A stretch of DNA of 64,000 nucleotides from Scandinavium lactucae (GTDB lineage: Bacteria > Pseudomonadota > Gammaproteobacteria > Enterobacterales > Enterobacteriaceae): assembly GCF_033843265.1 (NCBI RefSeq), contig NZ_JAWXRD010000003.1, forward strand, positions 143,568 through 207,567, in the 5' to 3' direction. The notes under the pieces are model-generated. The model saw only the letters and a list, made by a program, of their open reading frames with translations. It was not told the DNA's origin and did not search any database. Position 1 is the stretch's first letter. The number at the start of each line of letters is the position of its first letter. Shown in pieces: positions 26,713 to 35,201 of this stretch. The translations under genes and the position numbers were made by a program.

Positions 26713-27862
26713 TGTTCCGGTCAGTCAGGTGCTTCAGGCTATCGCGGCGCTCGGCGAGCGGAATATCGTTATCGCCCCGGACGTTAACGGGCAGATCTCG
26801 TTGCAGCTCACTGATGTGCCGTGGAAAGTGGCATTGCAGACGGTCACCGGTAGCGCGGGGTTAGGGCTGGAAACGCAGGGCAACGTGTTGTTTGTGCATA
26901 CCAAAGCCTGGCTGGCGGAGAAAAAGGCGCAGAGCGACGCCGACAGCCAGAAGCGCTTACAAACGTTACCGCTGCAAGGACAAAGCGTTTCTTTGCAATA
27001 CGCTGATGCGACGGAACTGGCGAAAGCCGGAGAAAAAATGCTCAGTGCCAGAGGCACGATGACGGTTGATAAGCGCACTAATCGTCTGCTGGTTCGTGAT
27101 GATCAACCGCATCTGACGGACCTGCTCGCCTGGGTCAGTGAGATGGATTTGCCAGTCGGGCAGGTCGAGTTGACCGCGCATATCGTAACAATTAATGAAA
27201 AGAGCCTGCGCGAGTTGGGCGTGAAATGGAACCTAGCCGATGCAGAAGGCAGCGTCGGTTCCGGGCAGATGACCACGCTTAACAGCGATCTTTCGGTGGC
27301 GAATGCGACCACTCACGCCGGTTTTAACATCGGCAAAATTGGCGGCAGGCTGCTGGAGCTGGAGCTCTCGGCGTTGGAACAACAGCAGCAGCTGGAGATT
27401 ATCGCCAGCCCGCATTTGCTGACTTCGCACTTACAACCCGCCAGCATCAAGCAAGGCACGGAAATTCCGTATCAGGTATCGAGCGGGGAAAGTGGGGCTA
27501 CCTCGGTGGAATTTAAGGAAGCGGTTCTCGGGATGGAAGTCACGCCCACCGTGCTGCAAAAAGACCGCATACGCCTTAAATTGAAGATAACGGAAGATAT
27601 GCCGGGGCAGGTATTGCAGCAGGCAGATGGCGAAGTGCTGGCCATTGATACCCAGGAAATCGAGACGCAGGTAGAGGTTAAAAGTGGTGAAACGCTGGCA
27701 TTGGGCGGCATCTTCTCGCAAAAGAAAAAGTCCGGGCGAGACAGCATTCCACTCCTGGGCGATATCCCCTGGCTAGGGCAGTTATTCCGTCATGACGGAA
27801 AAGATAGTGAGCGCCGCGAGCTGGTGGTGTTCATTACCCCGCGTATTATTTCTGCGCAATAA
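26627..27862 (+). CDS. hofQ: Secretin-family DNA utilization protein HofQ
   Basis: HofQ is an outer-membrane secretin related to PilQ/ComE, proposed to take up DNA for nutrition in enterics. The 411 residues include a signal peptide (about 1-18), N-domains with VDDVPVSQVLQAIAALG, and the secretin core with VEVKSGETLALGGIF and SIPLLGDIPWLGQLFRHDGK near the C-terminus. Two ATG codons are adjacent at the start, at 26627 and 26630. It overlaps hofP by 86 bases in another frame. It is the last hof gene; aroK follows after 269 bases. Confidence 0.93.
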   Translation: MMRRMLLGILLVAAAVPAKEKTVSLAVDDVPVSQVLQAIAALGERNIVIAPDVNGQISLQLTDVPWKVALQTVTGSAGLGLETQGNVLFVHTKAWLAEKKAQSDADSQKRLQTLPLQGQSVSLQYADATELAKAGEKMLSARGTMTVDKRTNRLLVRDDQPHLTDLLAWVSEMDLPVGQVELTAHIVTINEKSLRELGVKWNLADAEGSVGSGQMTTLNSDLSVANATTHAGFNIGKIGGRLLELELSALEQQQQLEIIASPHLLTSHLQPASIKQGTEIPYQVSSGESGATSVEFKEAVLGMEVTPTVLQKDRIRLKLKITEDMPGQVLQQADGEVLAIDTQEIETQVEVKSGETLALGGIFSQKKKSGRDSIPLLGDIPWLGQLFRHDGKDSERRELVVFITPRIISAQ

Positions 27863-28131
27863 GCCTTTTATTGGCACTCTTTTTCACAGTGAACACGTTT
27901 CAGGTGTTTGACGTGAGGCCGGATTTAGCATACAAGGAGTACCGATTTGAGAGTCGGTCCCCTAAAAAATCCGGTAATGATTAGAGTTGCCAAACCTGCC
28001 GGAGTATTGAGATAATTTTCGGTCTGACTCTCGCACTATCGCATATGAGGTTTCAGTTCATGCCTGGCGTCGCCGTGTGGTTCGCGTCGCGGGTTTATTA
28101 TTAACGAAATAGTCTTAGTAGTACCGAAAAA

Positions 28132-28653
28132 ATGGCAGAGAAACGCAATATCTTTCTGGTTGGGCCTATGGGTGCCGGCAAAAGCACTATTGGGCGCCAG
28201 TTAGCCCAACAGCTCAATATGGAATTCTACGATTCTGATCAAGAGATCGAGAAACGCACCGGCGCTGACGTAGGCTGGGTCTTCGACGTAGAAGGCGAAG
28301 AAGGTTTCCGTGACCGCGAAGAGAAGATCATCAACGAGTTGACGGAAAAACAGGGTATTGTGCTGGCTACTGGCGGCGGCTCTGTGAAATCCCGTGAAAC
28401 GCGTAATCGTCTGTCCGCTCGCGGCGTCGTGGTGTATCTGGAAACCACGATCGAAAAACAGCTCGCTCGTACGCAACGCGACAAAAAACGTCCGCTGCTG
28501 CAGGTTGAAACGCCTCCGCGTGAAGTTCTGGAAGCGCTGGCTGGCGAACGCAATCCTTTGTACGAAGAAATTGCCGATGTCACTATCCGCACTGACGATC
28601 AGAGCGCGAAAGTGGTGGCAAACCAGATCATTAACATGCTGGAAAGTAACTGA
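28132..28653 (+). CDS. aroK: Shikimate kinase I
   Basis: AroK phosphorylates shikimate to shikimate 3-phosphate in the common aromatic pathway. The 173-residue protein has a Walker A motif, GPMGAGKST (11-19), the shikimate-binding DSDQ/R-containing stretch (YDSDQEIEKRTG), and the GGG and lid region TQRDKKRPLL. It opens the aroK-aroB-damX-dam-rpe-gph-trpS superoperon. The 269-base leader upstream carries no ORF and probably holds its promoters. Confidence 0.98.
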   Translation: MAEKRNIFLVGPMGAGKSTIGRQLAQQLNMEFYDSDQEIEKRTGADVGWVFDVEGEEGFRDREEKIINELTEKQGIVLATGGGSVKSRETRNRLSARGVVVYLETTIEKQLARTQRDKKRPLLQVETPPREVLEALAGERNPLYEEIADVTIRTDDQSAKVVANQIINMLESN

Positions 28654-28713
28654 TACTGGTCAACGCTATACGAAATCGTTCAAGCTGCATCCTGGCGGCA
28701 ACGGCGTGAACTC

Positions 28714-28733
28714 TTGCTGACATCTGTCAGCAA
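28714..28733. other. Perfect palindrome in the aroK-aroB spacer
   Basis: TTGCTGACATCTGTCAGCAA forms a nine-pair stem around TC. No T-run follows, so it is not a standard terminator. It may act as an RNA stem between the two cistrons or as a protein site. Confidence 0.55.
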
Positions 28734-28824
28734 ACGGGGCGCGAAAGCTACCGACCAGCAAGCAGCCTGAAGGATTGCGTGCACATTGCCAGTGAATGTA
28801 AGTAACCAAGGTGGACGTCGCGTT

Positions 28825-29913
28825 ATGGAGAGGCTCACAGTAACTCTCGGGGAACGTAGTTACCCGATTACCATCGCGGCTGGTTTGTTTAACGATCCAG
28901 CTTCTTTCCTGCCACTGAAATCGGGCGACCAGGTCATGTTGGTCACCAACGAAACGCTGGCACCTGTCTATCTGGACAAGGTGCGTTCAGTGCTCGAACA
29001 GGCTGGCGTTAACGTCGACAGCGTAATCATTCCTGACGGTGAGCAATACAAGACGCTGGCAGTAATGGATACCGTCTTCACGGCGTTACTGAAAAAACCT
29101 CACGGTCGTGATACCACGCTGATTGCCCTCGGTGGCGGTGTGGTAGGCGATCTCACCGGATTTGCGGCTGCCAGCTATCAGCGCGGCATACGCTTTATCC
29201 AGGTGCCAACCACCCTGTTATCACAGGTTGATTCCTCCGTTGGCGGCAAAACGGCCGTTAACCATCCCCTCGGTAAAAACATGATTGGTGCCTTCTGGCA
29301 GCCGGTGAATGTGGTTATCGATCTTGATTGCCTGAAAACGCTCCCTGCGCGTGAACTCTCCTCTGGCCTGGCCGAGGTGATTAAGTACGGTATCATTCTG
29401 GATGCAGAATTTTTCTCCTGGCTCGAAAACAACATTGATGCGCTGATGGCACTCGATGAAAAGGCGATGGCGTACTGTATTCGTCGCTGTTGTGAGCTGA
29501 AAGCCGAAGTTGTTGCCGCAGACGAGCGGGAAACGGGCTTACGTGCTTTACTGAATCTGGGGCACACCTTTGGTCACGCTATCGAAGCCGAAATGGGCTA
29601 CGGTAACTGGCTTCACGGTGAAGCTGTCGCGGCCGGAATGGTCATGGCAGCACGTGCTTCTGAGCGCCTCGGTCAGTTTGAGGCACAAGACACGCAGCGG
29701 ATTATCGCTCTGCTCAAACGGGCGAAACTGCCGGTTTGTGGCCCGCGTGAAATGTCTCCCGATGCGTACCTGCCGCACATGCTGCGGGATAAAAAGGTGC
29801 TCGCCGGTGAGATGCGTTTAGTTTTGCCGCTTTCGATTGGCAAAAGTGAAGTGCGTGGTGGTGTTGCGCACGATGTGGTTCTTGGCGCTATTGCTGACTG
29901 TCAGCAGGCGTAA
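28825..29913 (+). CDS. aroB: 3-dehydroquinate synthase
   Basis: AroB converts DAHP to 3-dehydroquinate using NAD and a divalent metal, the second step of the shikimate pathway. The ATG at 28825 (MERLTVTLGERSYPI) gives 362 residues, the E. coli length. An open frame upstream to 28786 adds 13 residues without family support. NAD-binding GGGVVGDLTGFAA, VPTTLLSQVDSSVGGKT and the metal ligands in LNLGHTFGHAIE and HGEAVA are present. Confidence 0.98.
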   Translation: MERLTVTLGERSYPITIAAGLFNDPASFLPLKSGDQVMLVTNETLAPVYLDKVRSVLEQAGVNVDSVIIPDGEQYKTLAVMDTVFTALLKKPHGRDTTLIALGGGVVGDLTGFAAASYQRGIRFIQVPTTLLSQVDSSVGGKTAVNHPLGKNMIGAFWQPVNVVIDLDCLKTLPARELSSGLAEVIKYGIILDAEFFSWLENNIDALMALDEKAMAYCIRRCCELKAEVVAADERETGLRALLNLGHTFGHAIEAEMGYGNWLHGEAVAAGMVMAARASERLGQFEAQDTQRIIALLKRAKLPVCGPREMSPDAYLPHMLRDKKVLAGEMRLVLPLSIGKSEVRGGVAHDVVLGAIADCQQA

Positions 29914-30002
29914 CTAATAAGAAAGGTCATGCCGCCGTTGCGGCGTTTAACTTCAGGTGATGTGCAAGTGTGGTTGGCATAAGCCTTTTAGTGGGGTGTT
30001 AA

Positions 30003-31343
30003 ATGGATGAATTCAAACCAGAAGACGATCTGAAGCCCGATCCCAGCGATCGTCGTGCTGGTCGTTCCCGTCAGTCTTCCGATCGTGAAAACGATCAACA
30101 GATCAACTTCGATGATGTCGATCTCGATGCCGATGAGCGTCGCCCGGCGCGTACCCGTAAAGCACGCGATGAGCGTGAAGAACGCGCGGAACGTTTAGAC
30201 GAAGAAGAGTATTACGATTCTGAAGAAGACGCTGAGGCGGAAGAGCAAGTCGAGCGCCGTCCGCGTAAACGTAAAAAAATGCCTGCCAGTAAGCCAGCCT
30301 CCCGCCAGTACATCATGATGGGCGTCGGTATTCTGGTTCTGCTGCTGCTGATCGTCGGGATTGGCTCTGCACTGAAAGCCCCATCGACGTCCAACGAGCA
30401 GGCCTCAGGCGATGCGAAGAGTATTGATCTTGGTGCTAACGACGGTGCGTCAGCCGATCAGGCTAATGGCGCACAGCCTGCACCGGGCGCAACGCCTGCC
30501 AATCAGACTGCCACCAATCCGCAGCAGGATGTTTCGCTGCCGCCGATTTCATCAACCCCCACTCAGGGTCAGAACACTGCCGTACCGCAAGGTCAGCAGC
30601 GTGTCGAAGTGCAGGGCGACCTGAACAACGCGTTGACTCAGCAGCAAGGTCAGCTTGACGGCGCGGTCGCGAATTCGACACTGCCGACCGAGCCTGCCAC
30701 CGTCGCACCTGTGCGTAACGGTAGCGCGCCGCGTCAGACAACTAGCCCTGCCGCAACAACGGCACCGGCTGCCACGACCCGTCCAGAGCGTAAACACGCG
30801 GTGATCGAACCGAAGCCGCAGAGCAAACCGCAGGCCACGGCGAAAGCCACCGAGCCTAAACCGGTCGCTCAGCAGCCTAAGCGTACCGAAACGGCTGCCA
30901 CCAGCGCTCCGGCGAAAACCACCGCACCAGCGGCAGAACCGGCGAAACCAGCCGCGACTAAACCGGCGGCCACCACTGCAGCACCAACCGCGACAGCCGC
31001 TGCGACTGCGCCAGCCGCAACGACGCCTGCCGCGACTGCTGCGGGTAAAGAAAGTGGTGATGTGGCGTCGTTGAAAGGCGCACCGGCTAATCACTACACC
31101 CTACAGCTCAGCAGCTCGTCAAACTATGACAACCTGAACAACTGGGCAAGAAAAGAGAAAATCCAGAAATACGTGGTTTATCAGACTACCCGTAACGGGC
31201 AGCCTTGGTATGTGCTGGTCAGCGGTACCTATGCGACGAAAGATGAAGCGAAACGCGCCGTTGCCGCGCTGCCGGCTGATGTTCAGGCGAAAAACCCGTG
31301 GGCTAAGCCGCTGCATCAGGTGCAGTCCGATCTGAAACAATAG
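30003..31343 (+). CDS. damX: Cell division protein DamX (SPOR domain)
   Basis: DamX is a bitopic inner-membrane protein that goes to the division septum by binding denuded glycan strands. The 446-residue protein has a charged cytoplasmic N-terminus (1-102), one membrane helix (about 103-124), a long periplasmic linker rich in Ala, Pro, Thr and Gln (about 125-355), and a C-terminal SPOR domain (about 360-446) beginning near NHYTLQLSSSSN. The linker is low complexity and its third has many Ala/Thr repeats, so its length will vary between relatives. Confidence 0.96.
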   Translation: MDEFKPEDDLKPDPSDRRAGRSRQSSDRENDQQINFDDVDLDADERRPARTRKARDEREERAERLDEEEYYDSEEDAEAEEQVERRPRKRKKMPASKPASRQYIMMGVGILVLLLLIVGIGSALKAPSTSNEQASGDAKSIDLGANDGASADQANGAQPAPGATPANQTATNPQQDVSLPPISSTPTQGQNTAVPQGQQRVEVQGDLNNALTQQQGQLDGAVANSTLPTEPATVAPVRNGSAPRQTTSPAATTAPAATTRPERKHAVIEPKPQSKPQATAKATEPKPVAQQPKRTETAATSAPAKTTAPAAEPAKPAATKPAATTAAPTATAAATAPAATTPAATAAGKESGDVASLKGAPANHYTLQLSSSSNYDNLNNWARKEKIQKYVVYQTTRNGQPWYVLVSGTYATKDEAKRAVAALPADVQAKNPWAKPLHQVQSDLKQ

Positions 31344-31358
31344 CAGTACATGACACAG

Positions 31359-31395
31359 CGCCTTCAGTCTGCTTTTGCGGGCTGAAGGCGAATGT
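31359..31395 (+). terminator. Hairpin between damX and dam, possibly an attenuator
   Basis: CGCCTTCAG and CTGAAGGCG pair in a nine-base stem around a 14-base loop containing TTTT. A T-rich tract begins several bases later, so full termination is uncertain. It may lower Dam expression relative to damX. Confidence 0.45.
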
Positions 31396-31463
31396 GTTTT
31401 TAAGCGCAGAATGCTGCAGGAGCTTTTCTCCTCAGCCTGAGAAAGTGTAAGTAGCCAGACAGC

Positions 31464-32285
31464 ATGAAAAAAAATCGCGCTTTTTTGAAATGGGCAGGGG
31501 GAAAATATCCTCTGCTGAACGATATTGAAAAACATCTGCCTGACGGCGAATGTCTGATTGAGCCCTTTGTTGGTGCGGGTTCTGTGTTTCTGAACACCCG
31601 CTATTCCCGTTATATCCTCGCGGACATCAACAGCGACCTGATTGACCTCTACAACATCGTTAAAACGCGTACCGCCGAGTATGTCGAAGCCGCACGTTTG
31701 ATGTTCGTTCCTGCCAATAACAATGCCGAAATCTATTACCAGTTGCGCAGTGAGTTCAATCAGTGCCGGGAGCCACTGCGTCGTGCGGTGCTGTTCCTGT
31801 ATCTGAATCGTCATGGTTATAACGGTCTGTGCCGCTATAACCTCAAAGGCGAATTTAACGTGCCGTTTGGCCGTTACAAAAAACCGTATTTCCCGGAAGC
31901 TGAGCTGAAGCATTTTGCCCTTAAGGCGCAGAGCGCAGAGTTTTACTGCATGTCCTACGAGGAATGCATGGCGATGGCCAGCAAAGACTCGGTGGTGTAC
32001 TGCGATCCGCCGTATGCGCCACTGTCGGCGACCGCAAATTTTACCGCGTATCACACCAATAGCTTTACGCCCGACCAGCAGAAGCACCTGGCCGAAATGG
32101 CAGAAAAACTGGTCAGCAACCAAATTCCAGTGTTAATTTCGAACCATGACACGCCGGATACGCGTGAGTGGTACAAAGAAGCAAAACATTTTCAGGTCAA
32201 GGTCCGTCGCAGCATCAGCAGCAACGGCGGGACGCGCAAAAAGGTGGATGAACTGTTGGCGCTGTATCGCCCAACCACCCCATAA
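31464..32285 (+). CDS. dam: DNA adenine methylase Dam
   Basis: Dam methylates the adenine N6 in GATC and supports mismatch repair, replication timing and gene control. The 273-residue protein has motif I FVGAGSVF (35-42) for S-adenosylmethionine, catalytic DPPY at 181-184, and the N-terminal FLKWAGGKYPLL characteristic of the family. It is slightly shorter than the E. coli enzyme (about 278), with the difference near the C-terminus. It lies between damX and rpe on one transcript. Confidence 0.98.
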   Translation: MKKNRAFLKWAGGKYPLLNDIEKHLPDGECLIEPFVGAGSVFLNTRYSRYILADINSDLIDLYNIVKTRTAEYVEAARLMFVPANNNAEIYYQLRSEFNQCREPLRRAVLFLYLNRHGYNGLCRYNLKGEFNVPFGRYKKPYFPEAELKHFALKAQSAEFYCMSYEECMAMASKDSVVYCDPPYAPLSATANFTAYHTNSFTPDQQKHLAEMAEKLVSNQIPVLISNHDTPDTREWYKEAKHFQVKVRRSISSNGGTRKKVDELLALYRPTTP

Positions 32286-32305
32286 TCGTTTTCAAGGAGA
32301 TGCGG

Positions 32306-32983
32306 ATGAAACAGTATTTGATTGCCCCTTCGATTCTGTCGGCAGACTTTGCCCGTCTGGGTGAAGATACCGCCAAAGCCCTGGCGGCAGGTGGCGATGT
32401 CGTCCACTTCGACGTAATGGACAACCACTATGTGCCCAATCTGACGATGGGCCCGATGGTGCTCAAAGCACTGCGTAACTACGGCATCACCGCTCCGATT
32501 GACGTCCACCTGATGGTCAAACCCGTTGACCGCATCATTCCTGATTTCGCCGCCGCAGGTGCCAGCATCATCACCTTCCATCCCGAAGCCTCCGACCATG
32601 TCGATCGCTCTTTGCAGCTGATTAAAGAACACGGTTGCAAGGCCGGCCTGGTGCTGAATCCGGCGACGCCGCTGAGCTATCTGGATCACGTGATGGACAA
32701 GCTGGACGTTATCCTGCTGATGTCCGTGAACCCCGGCTTCGGCGGTCAGTCTTTTATTCCACACACTCTCGATAAGCTGCGTGAAGTGCGCCGTCGGATT
32801 GATATCTCCGGGCTCGACATTCGCCTGGAAGTCGATGGCGGAGTGAAGGCCAATAACATTGGCGAGATTGCTGCCGCGGGTGCCGATATGTTTGTTGCCG
32901 GTTCGGCCATTTTTGACCAGCCGGACTACAAGAAAGTGATTGATGACATGCGCAGTGAACTGGCAAAGGTAAGTCATGAGTAA
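32306..32983 (+). CDS. rpe: Ribulose-phosphate 3-epimerase
   Basis: Rpe interconverts ribulose 5-phosphate and xylulose 5-phosphate in the pentose phosphate pathway. I use the ATG at 32306 (MKQYLIAPSILSADF), six bases after an AAGGAG ribosome site; the in-frame ATG at 32300 overlaps that site and is not usable. The 225-residue TIM barrel has HFDVMDNHYVPNLTMGP, DVHLMV and the VNPGFGGQSF phosphate loop. Its end overlaps gph by eight bases. Confidence 0.98.
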   Translation: MKQYLIAPSILSADFARLGEDTAKALAAGGDVVHFDVMDNHYVPNLTMGPMVLKALRNYGITAPIDVHLMVKPVDRIIPDFAAAGASIITFHPEASDHVDRSLQLIKEHGCKAGLVLNPATPLSYLDHVMDKLDVILLMSVNPGFGGQSFIPHTLDKLREVRRRIDISGLDIRLEVDGGVKANNIGEIAAAGADMFVAGSAIFDQPDYKKVIDDMRSELAKVSHE

Positions 32984-33737
32984 ATTAGAAGCGATTCGGG
33001 GCGTAGCGTTTGACCTCGATGGAACGCTGGTCGACAGCGCGCCGGGCTTAACCGCCGCGGTAGACAGCGCCCTGTATGCGTTGGAACTGCCGACCGCAGG
33101 CGAAGAGCGCGTCATTACCTGGATTGGCAACGGGGCTGACGTGCTGATGGAGCGGGCGCTGAATTGGGCTCGTCAAGAGCGCGCCACCCAGCGTAAGGCG
33201 CAGGGTAAGCCGTCGGTTGATCATAACGATATCCCGCAAGATGAACAATTGCGTGTGTTGCGTAAGCTTTTTGATCGCTACTACGCGGAATTTGCCGAAG
33301 AAGGGAGCTATCTGTTCCCGGCGGTGGCGGAAACCCTGGACGCACTGCACGCCAAAGGCCTGCCGCTGGGTCTGGTCACCAATAAACCGTCGCCTTTCGT
33401 CGCCCCTCTGCTTGAGGCGCTGGATATCGCCAAATACTTCTCCGTGGTGATCGGCGGGGATGATGTGCAGAACAAAAAGCCGCATCCGGAACCGTTGCTG
33501 CTGCTGGCCGATAAACTGGGTCTGACGCCTGGCGCACTGTTGTTTGTCGGTGATTCACGCAATGATATTCAGGCGGCGTCCGCCGCGGGCTGCTGTTCCG
33601 TAGGCCTGACCTACGGCTACAACTACGGCGAAGCGATTGCCGATAGCCATCCCGACTTTGTATTTGACCATTTTAACGATTTGTTGCCCGCTCTCGGGCT
33701 CCCGCACAGTGAAATTCAGGAAGTGAAAAATGACTAA
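32976..33737 (+). CDS. gph: Phosphoglycolate phosphatase
   Basis: Gph dephosphorylates 2-phosphoglycolate, released during repair of oxidative DNA ends. The 253-residue HAD hydrolase has motif I FDLDGTLVDS (D13 nucleophile, D15), motif II LVTNKP, and motif IV FVGDSRNDIQAA. Its start overlaps rpe by eight bases and its end overlaps trpS by eight, so translation of the three is probably coupled. Confidence 0.98.
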   Translation: MSKLEAIRGVAFDLDGTLVDSAPGLTAAVDSALYALELPTAGEERVITWIGNGADVLMERALNWARQERATQRKAQGKPSVDHNDIPQDEQLRVLRKLFDRYYAEFAEEGSYLFPAVAETLDALHAKGLPLGLVTNKPSPFVAPLLEALDIAKYFSVVIGGDDVQNKKPHPEPLLLLADKLGLTPGALLFVGDSRNDIQAASAAGCCSVGLTYGYNYGEAIADSHPDFVFDHFNDLLPALGLPHSEIQEVKND

Positions 33738-34734
33738 GCCCATCGTATTTAGTGGCGCACAGCCGTCTGGCGAATTGACCATTGGCAACTATATGGGTGC
33801 GCTGCGTCAATGGGTGAACATGCAGGACGATTACCATTGCATCTACTGCATCGTTGACCTGCATGCCATTACCGCCCGTCAGGATCCCGAGAAACTGCGT
33901 AAAGCGACGCTGGATACATTGGCGTTGTATCTGGCCTGCGGTATCGATCCTGAGAAGAGCACCATCTTCGTCCAGTCGCACGTGCCAGAGCACGCTCAGC
34001 TGGGTTGGGCGCTGAACTGCTACACCTACTTCGGCGAGCTGAGCCGCATGACGCAGTTTAAAGACAAGTCTGCTCGCTATGCCGAGAACATCAACGCGGG
34101 TCTGTTCGACTATCCGGTGCTGATGGCGGCCGACATTCTGCTGTACCAGACCAATCAGGTCCCGGTCGGTGAAGATCAGAAACAGCATCTGGAACTGAGT
34201 CGCGATATCGCCCAGCGTTTTAACGCGCTGTACGGTGAGGTGTTCAAAGTGCCTGAGCCGTTCATTCCGAAATCTGGCGCACGCGTGATGTCGCTGCTGG
34301 AACCGACCAAGAAGATGTCCAAATCTGACGATAACCGTAACAACGTGATCGGCCTGCTGGAAGATCCGAAATCGGTGGTGAAGAAAATCAAACGCGCGAT
34401 GACGGATTCCGAAGAGCCGCCGGTGATTCGTTATGACGTGCAGAACAAAGCGGGGGTTTCCAACCTGCTGGATATTCTGTCCGGCGTGACTGGCCAGAGC
34501 ATTCCAGAGCTGGAGCAGCACTTTGAAGGCAAAATGTATGGTCATCTGAAAGGCGAAGTGGCTGAAGCCGTTTCCGGTATGTTGACCGAGCTGCAGGAGC
34601 GTTATAACCGCTTCCGTAATGACGATGAGTTGTTGCAGAAGATAATGCGTGAAGGTGCGCAGAAGGCGAGCGCGCAGGCGGCTGAAACATTAAAAGCGGT
34701 GTACGAAGCAATTGGTTTTGTCGCCAGGCCGTAA
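33730..34734 (+). CDS. trpS: Tryptophanyl-tRNA synthetase
   Basis: TrpS charges tRNA-Trp. The 334-residue class I synthetase has the HIGH-like signature PSGELTIGNYMG at about 11-22, the tryptophan pocket around DLHAIT, and the KMSKS loop TKKMSKSDDN near 195. It is the last gene of the aroK superoperon and is followed immediately by an intrinsic terminator. In K-12 the yhf cluster comes next; here yhfL does. Confidence 0.99.
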   Translation: MTKPIVFSGAQPSGELTIGNYMGALRQWVNMQDDYHCIYCIVDLHAITARQDPEKLRKATLDTLALYLACGIDPEKSTIFVQSHVPEHAQLGWALNCYTYFGELSRMTQFKDKSARYAENINAGLFDYPVLMAADILLYQTNQVPVGEDQKQHLELSRDIAQRFNALYGEVFKVPEPFIPKSGARVMSLLEPTKKMSKSDDNRNNVIGLLEDPKSVVKKIKRAMTDSEEPPVIRYDVQNKAGVSNLLDILSGVTGQSIPELEQHFEGKMYGHLKGEVAEAVSGMLTELQERYNRFRNDDELLQKIMREGAQKASAQAAETLKAVYEAIGFVARP

Positions 34735-34747
34735 GCGTCAGTAGAAA

Positions 34748-34781
34748 TAAAAAAACCGGGACACGTTTCCCGGTTTTTTTA
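34748..34781 (+). terminator. Terminator after trpS
   Basis: AAACCGGGA and TTCCCGGTTT pair around CACGT, followed by a run of T. An A-run on the left gives it bidirectional character, so it may also stop yhfL transcription from the other strand. Confidence 0.92.
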
Positions 34782-34798
34782 TTTGTGCAGAAAGTTAA

Positions 34799-34969
34799 TT
34801 ATTTTTCGTCTGCCGGGCCACAGCCGCCAATGATGCGCGAAATAGAAATGGCAGGATGCAGTAAGTAATCATAACCACAGCTTTTGCTTCTGTTTTCTAC
34901 ATGACCAGTACAGGCAGTCAGCGTGCTGAGCGCCGCCAGTAAAGCGATCATTTTGATAGTGTGTTTCAT
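34799..34969 (-). CDS. yhfL: Small lipoprotein YhfL
   Basis: A 56-residue precursor too short for most ORF finders. A lipoprotein signal ends in LSTLTAC with the lipid-modified Cys at 20. The mature part reads TGHVENRSKSCGYDYLLHPA and continues ISISRIIGGCGPADEK, which strongly matches E. coli YhfL. Cys31 and Cys50 could form a disulfide in the periplasm. It is on the minus strand downstream of cysG, behind a hairpin, so it may have its own promoter in the A/T-rich 230 bases upstream. Function unknown. Confidence 0.9.
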   Translation of the reverse strand: MKHTIKMIALLAALSTLTACTGHVENRSKSCGYDYLLHPAISISRIIGGCGPADEK

Positions 34970-35165
34970 TCGATAATCCCTTAAATATTGAAAATAAATT
35001 CCGTCGTACGATGGTTAAACGAGGCACGTTAATCATCAGCGGCGTGTGAATTTAAAGAATTATGATTGGCGCGACAACGACTATTGCTATTTACCCGTGT
35101 CCGGATGTGGATATAACATTGTCGTGAATATATAGAGGGGAAATATCATTTTAAAAAGAATGATT

Positions 35166-35192
35166 CTGATGCCGACATATTGCCGGCATCAG
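35166..35192 (-). terminator. Hairpin after cysG
   Basis: CTGATGCCG and CGGCATCAG pair around a nine-base loop. On the minus strand a T-rich stretch (ATTCTTTTT) follows a few bases later. It probably ends nirBD-cysG before yhfL. Confidence 0.7.
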
Positions 35193-35201
35193 GCTGGGTA
35201 T

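Noticed and set aside
30661..31060. Tandem-like Ala/Thr/Pro repeats in damX as a separate repeat element
   Set aside because: They are codon-level low complexity in a flexible linker, not an extragenic or mobile repeat.
30552..31094. A Gly/Arg-rich 180-codon frame opposite the DamX linker
   Set aside because: It is the mirror of the Ala/Thr/Pro repeats in DamX, not a gene.
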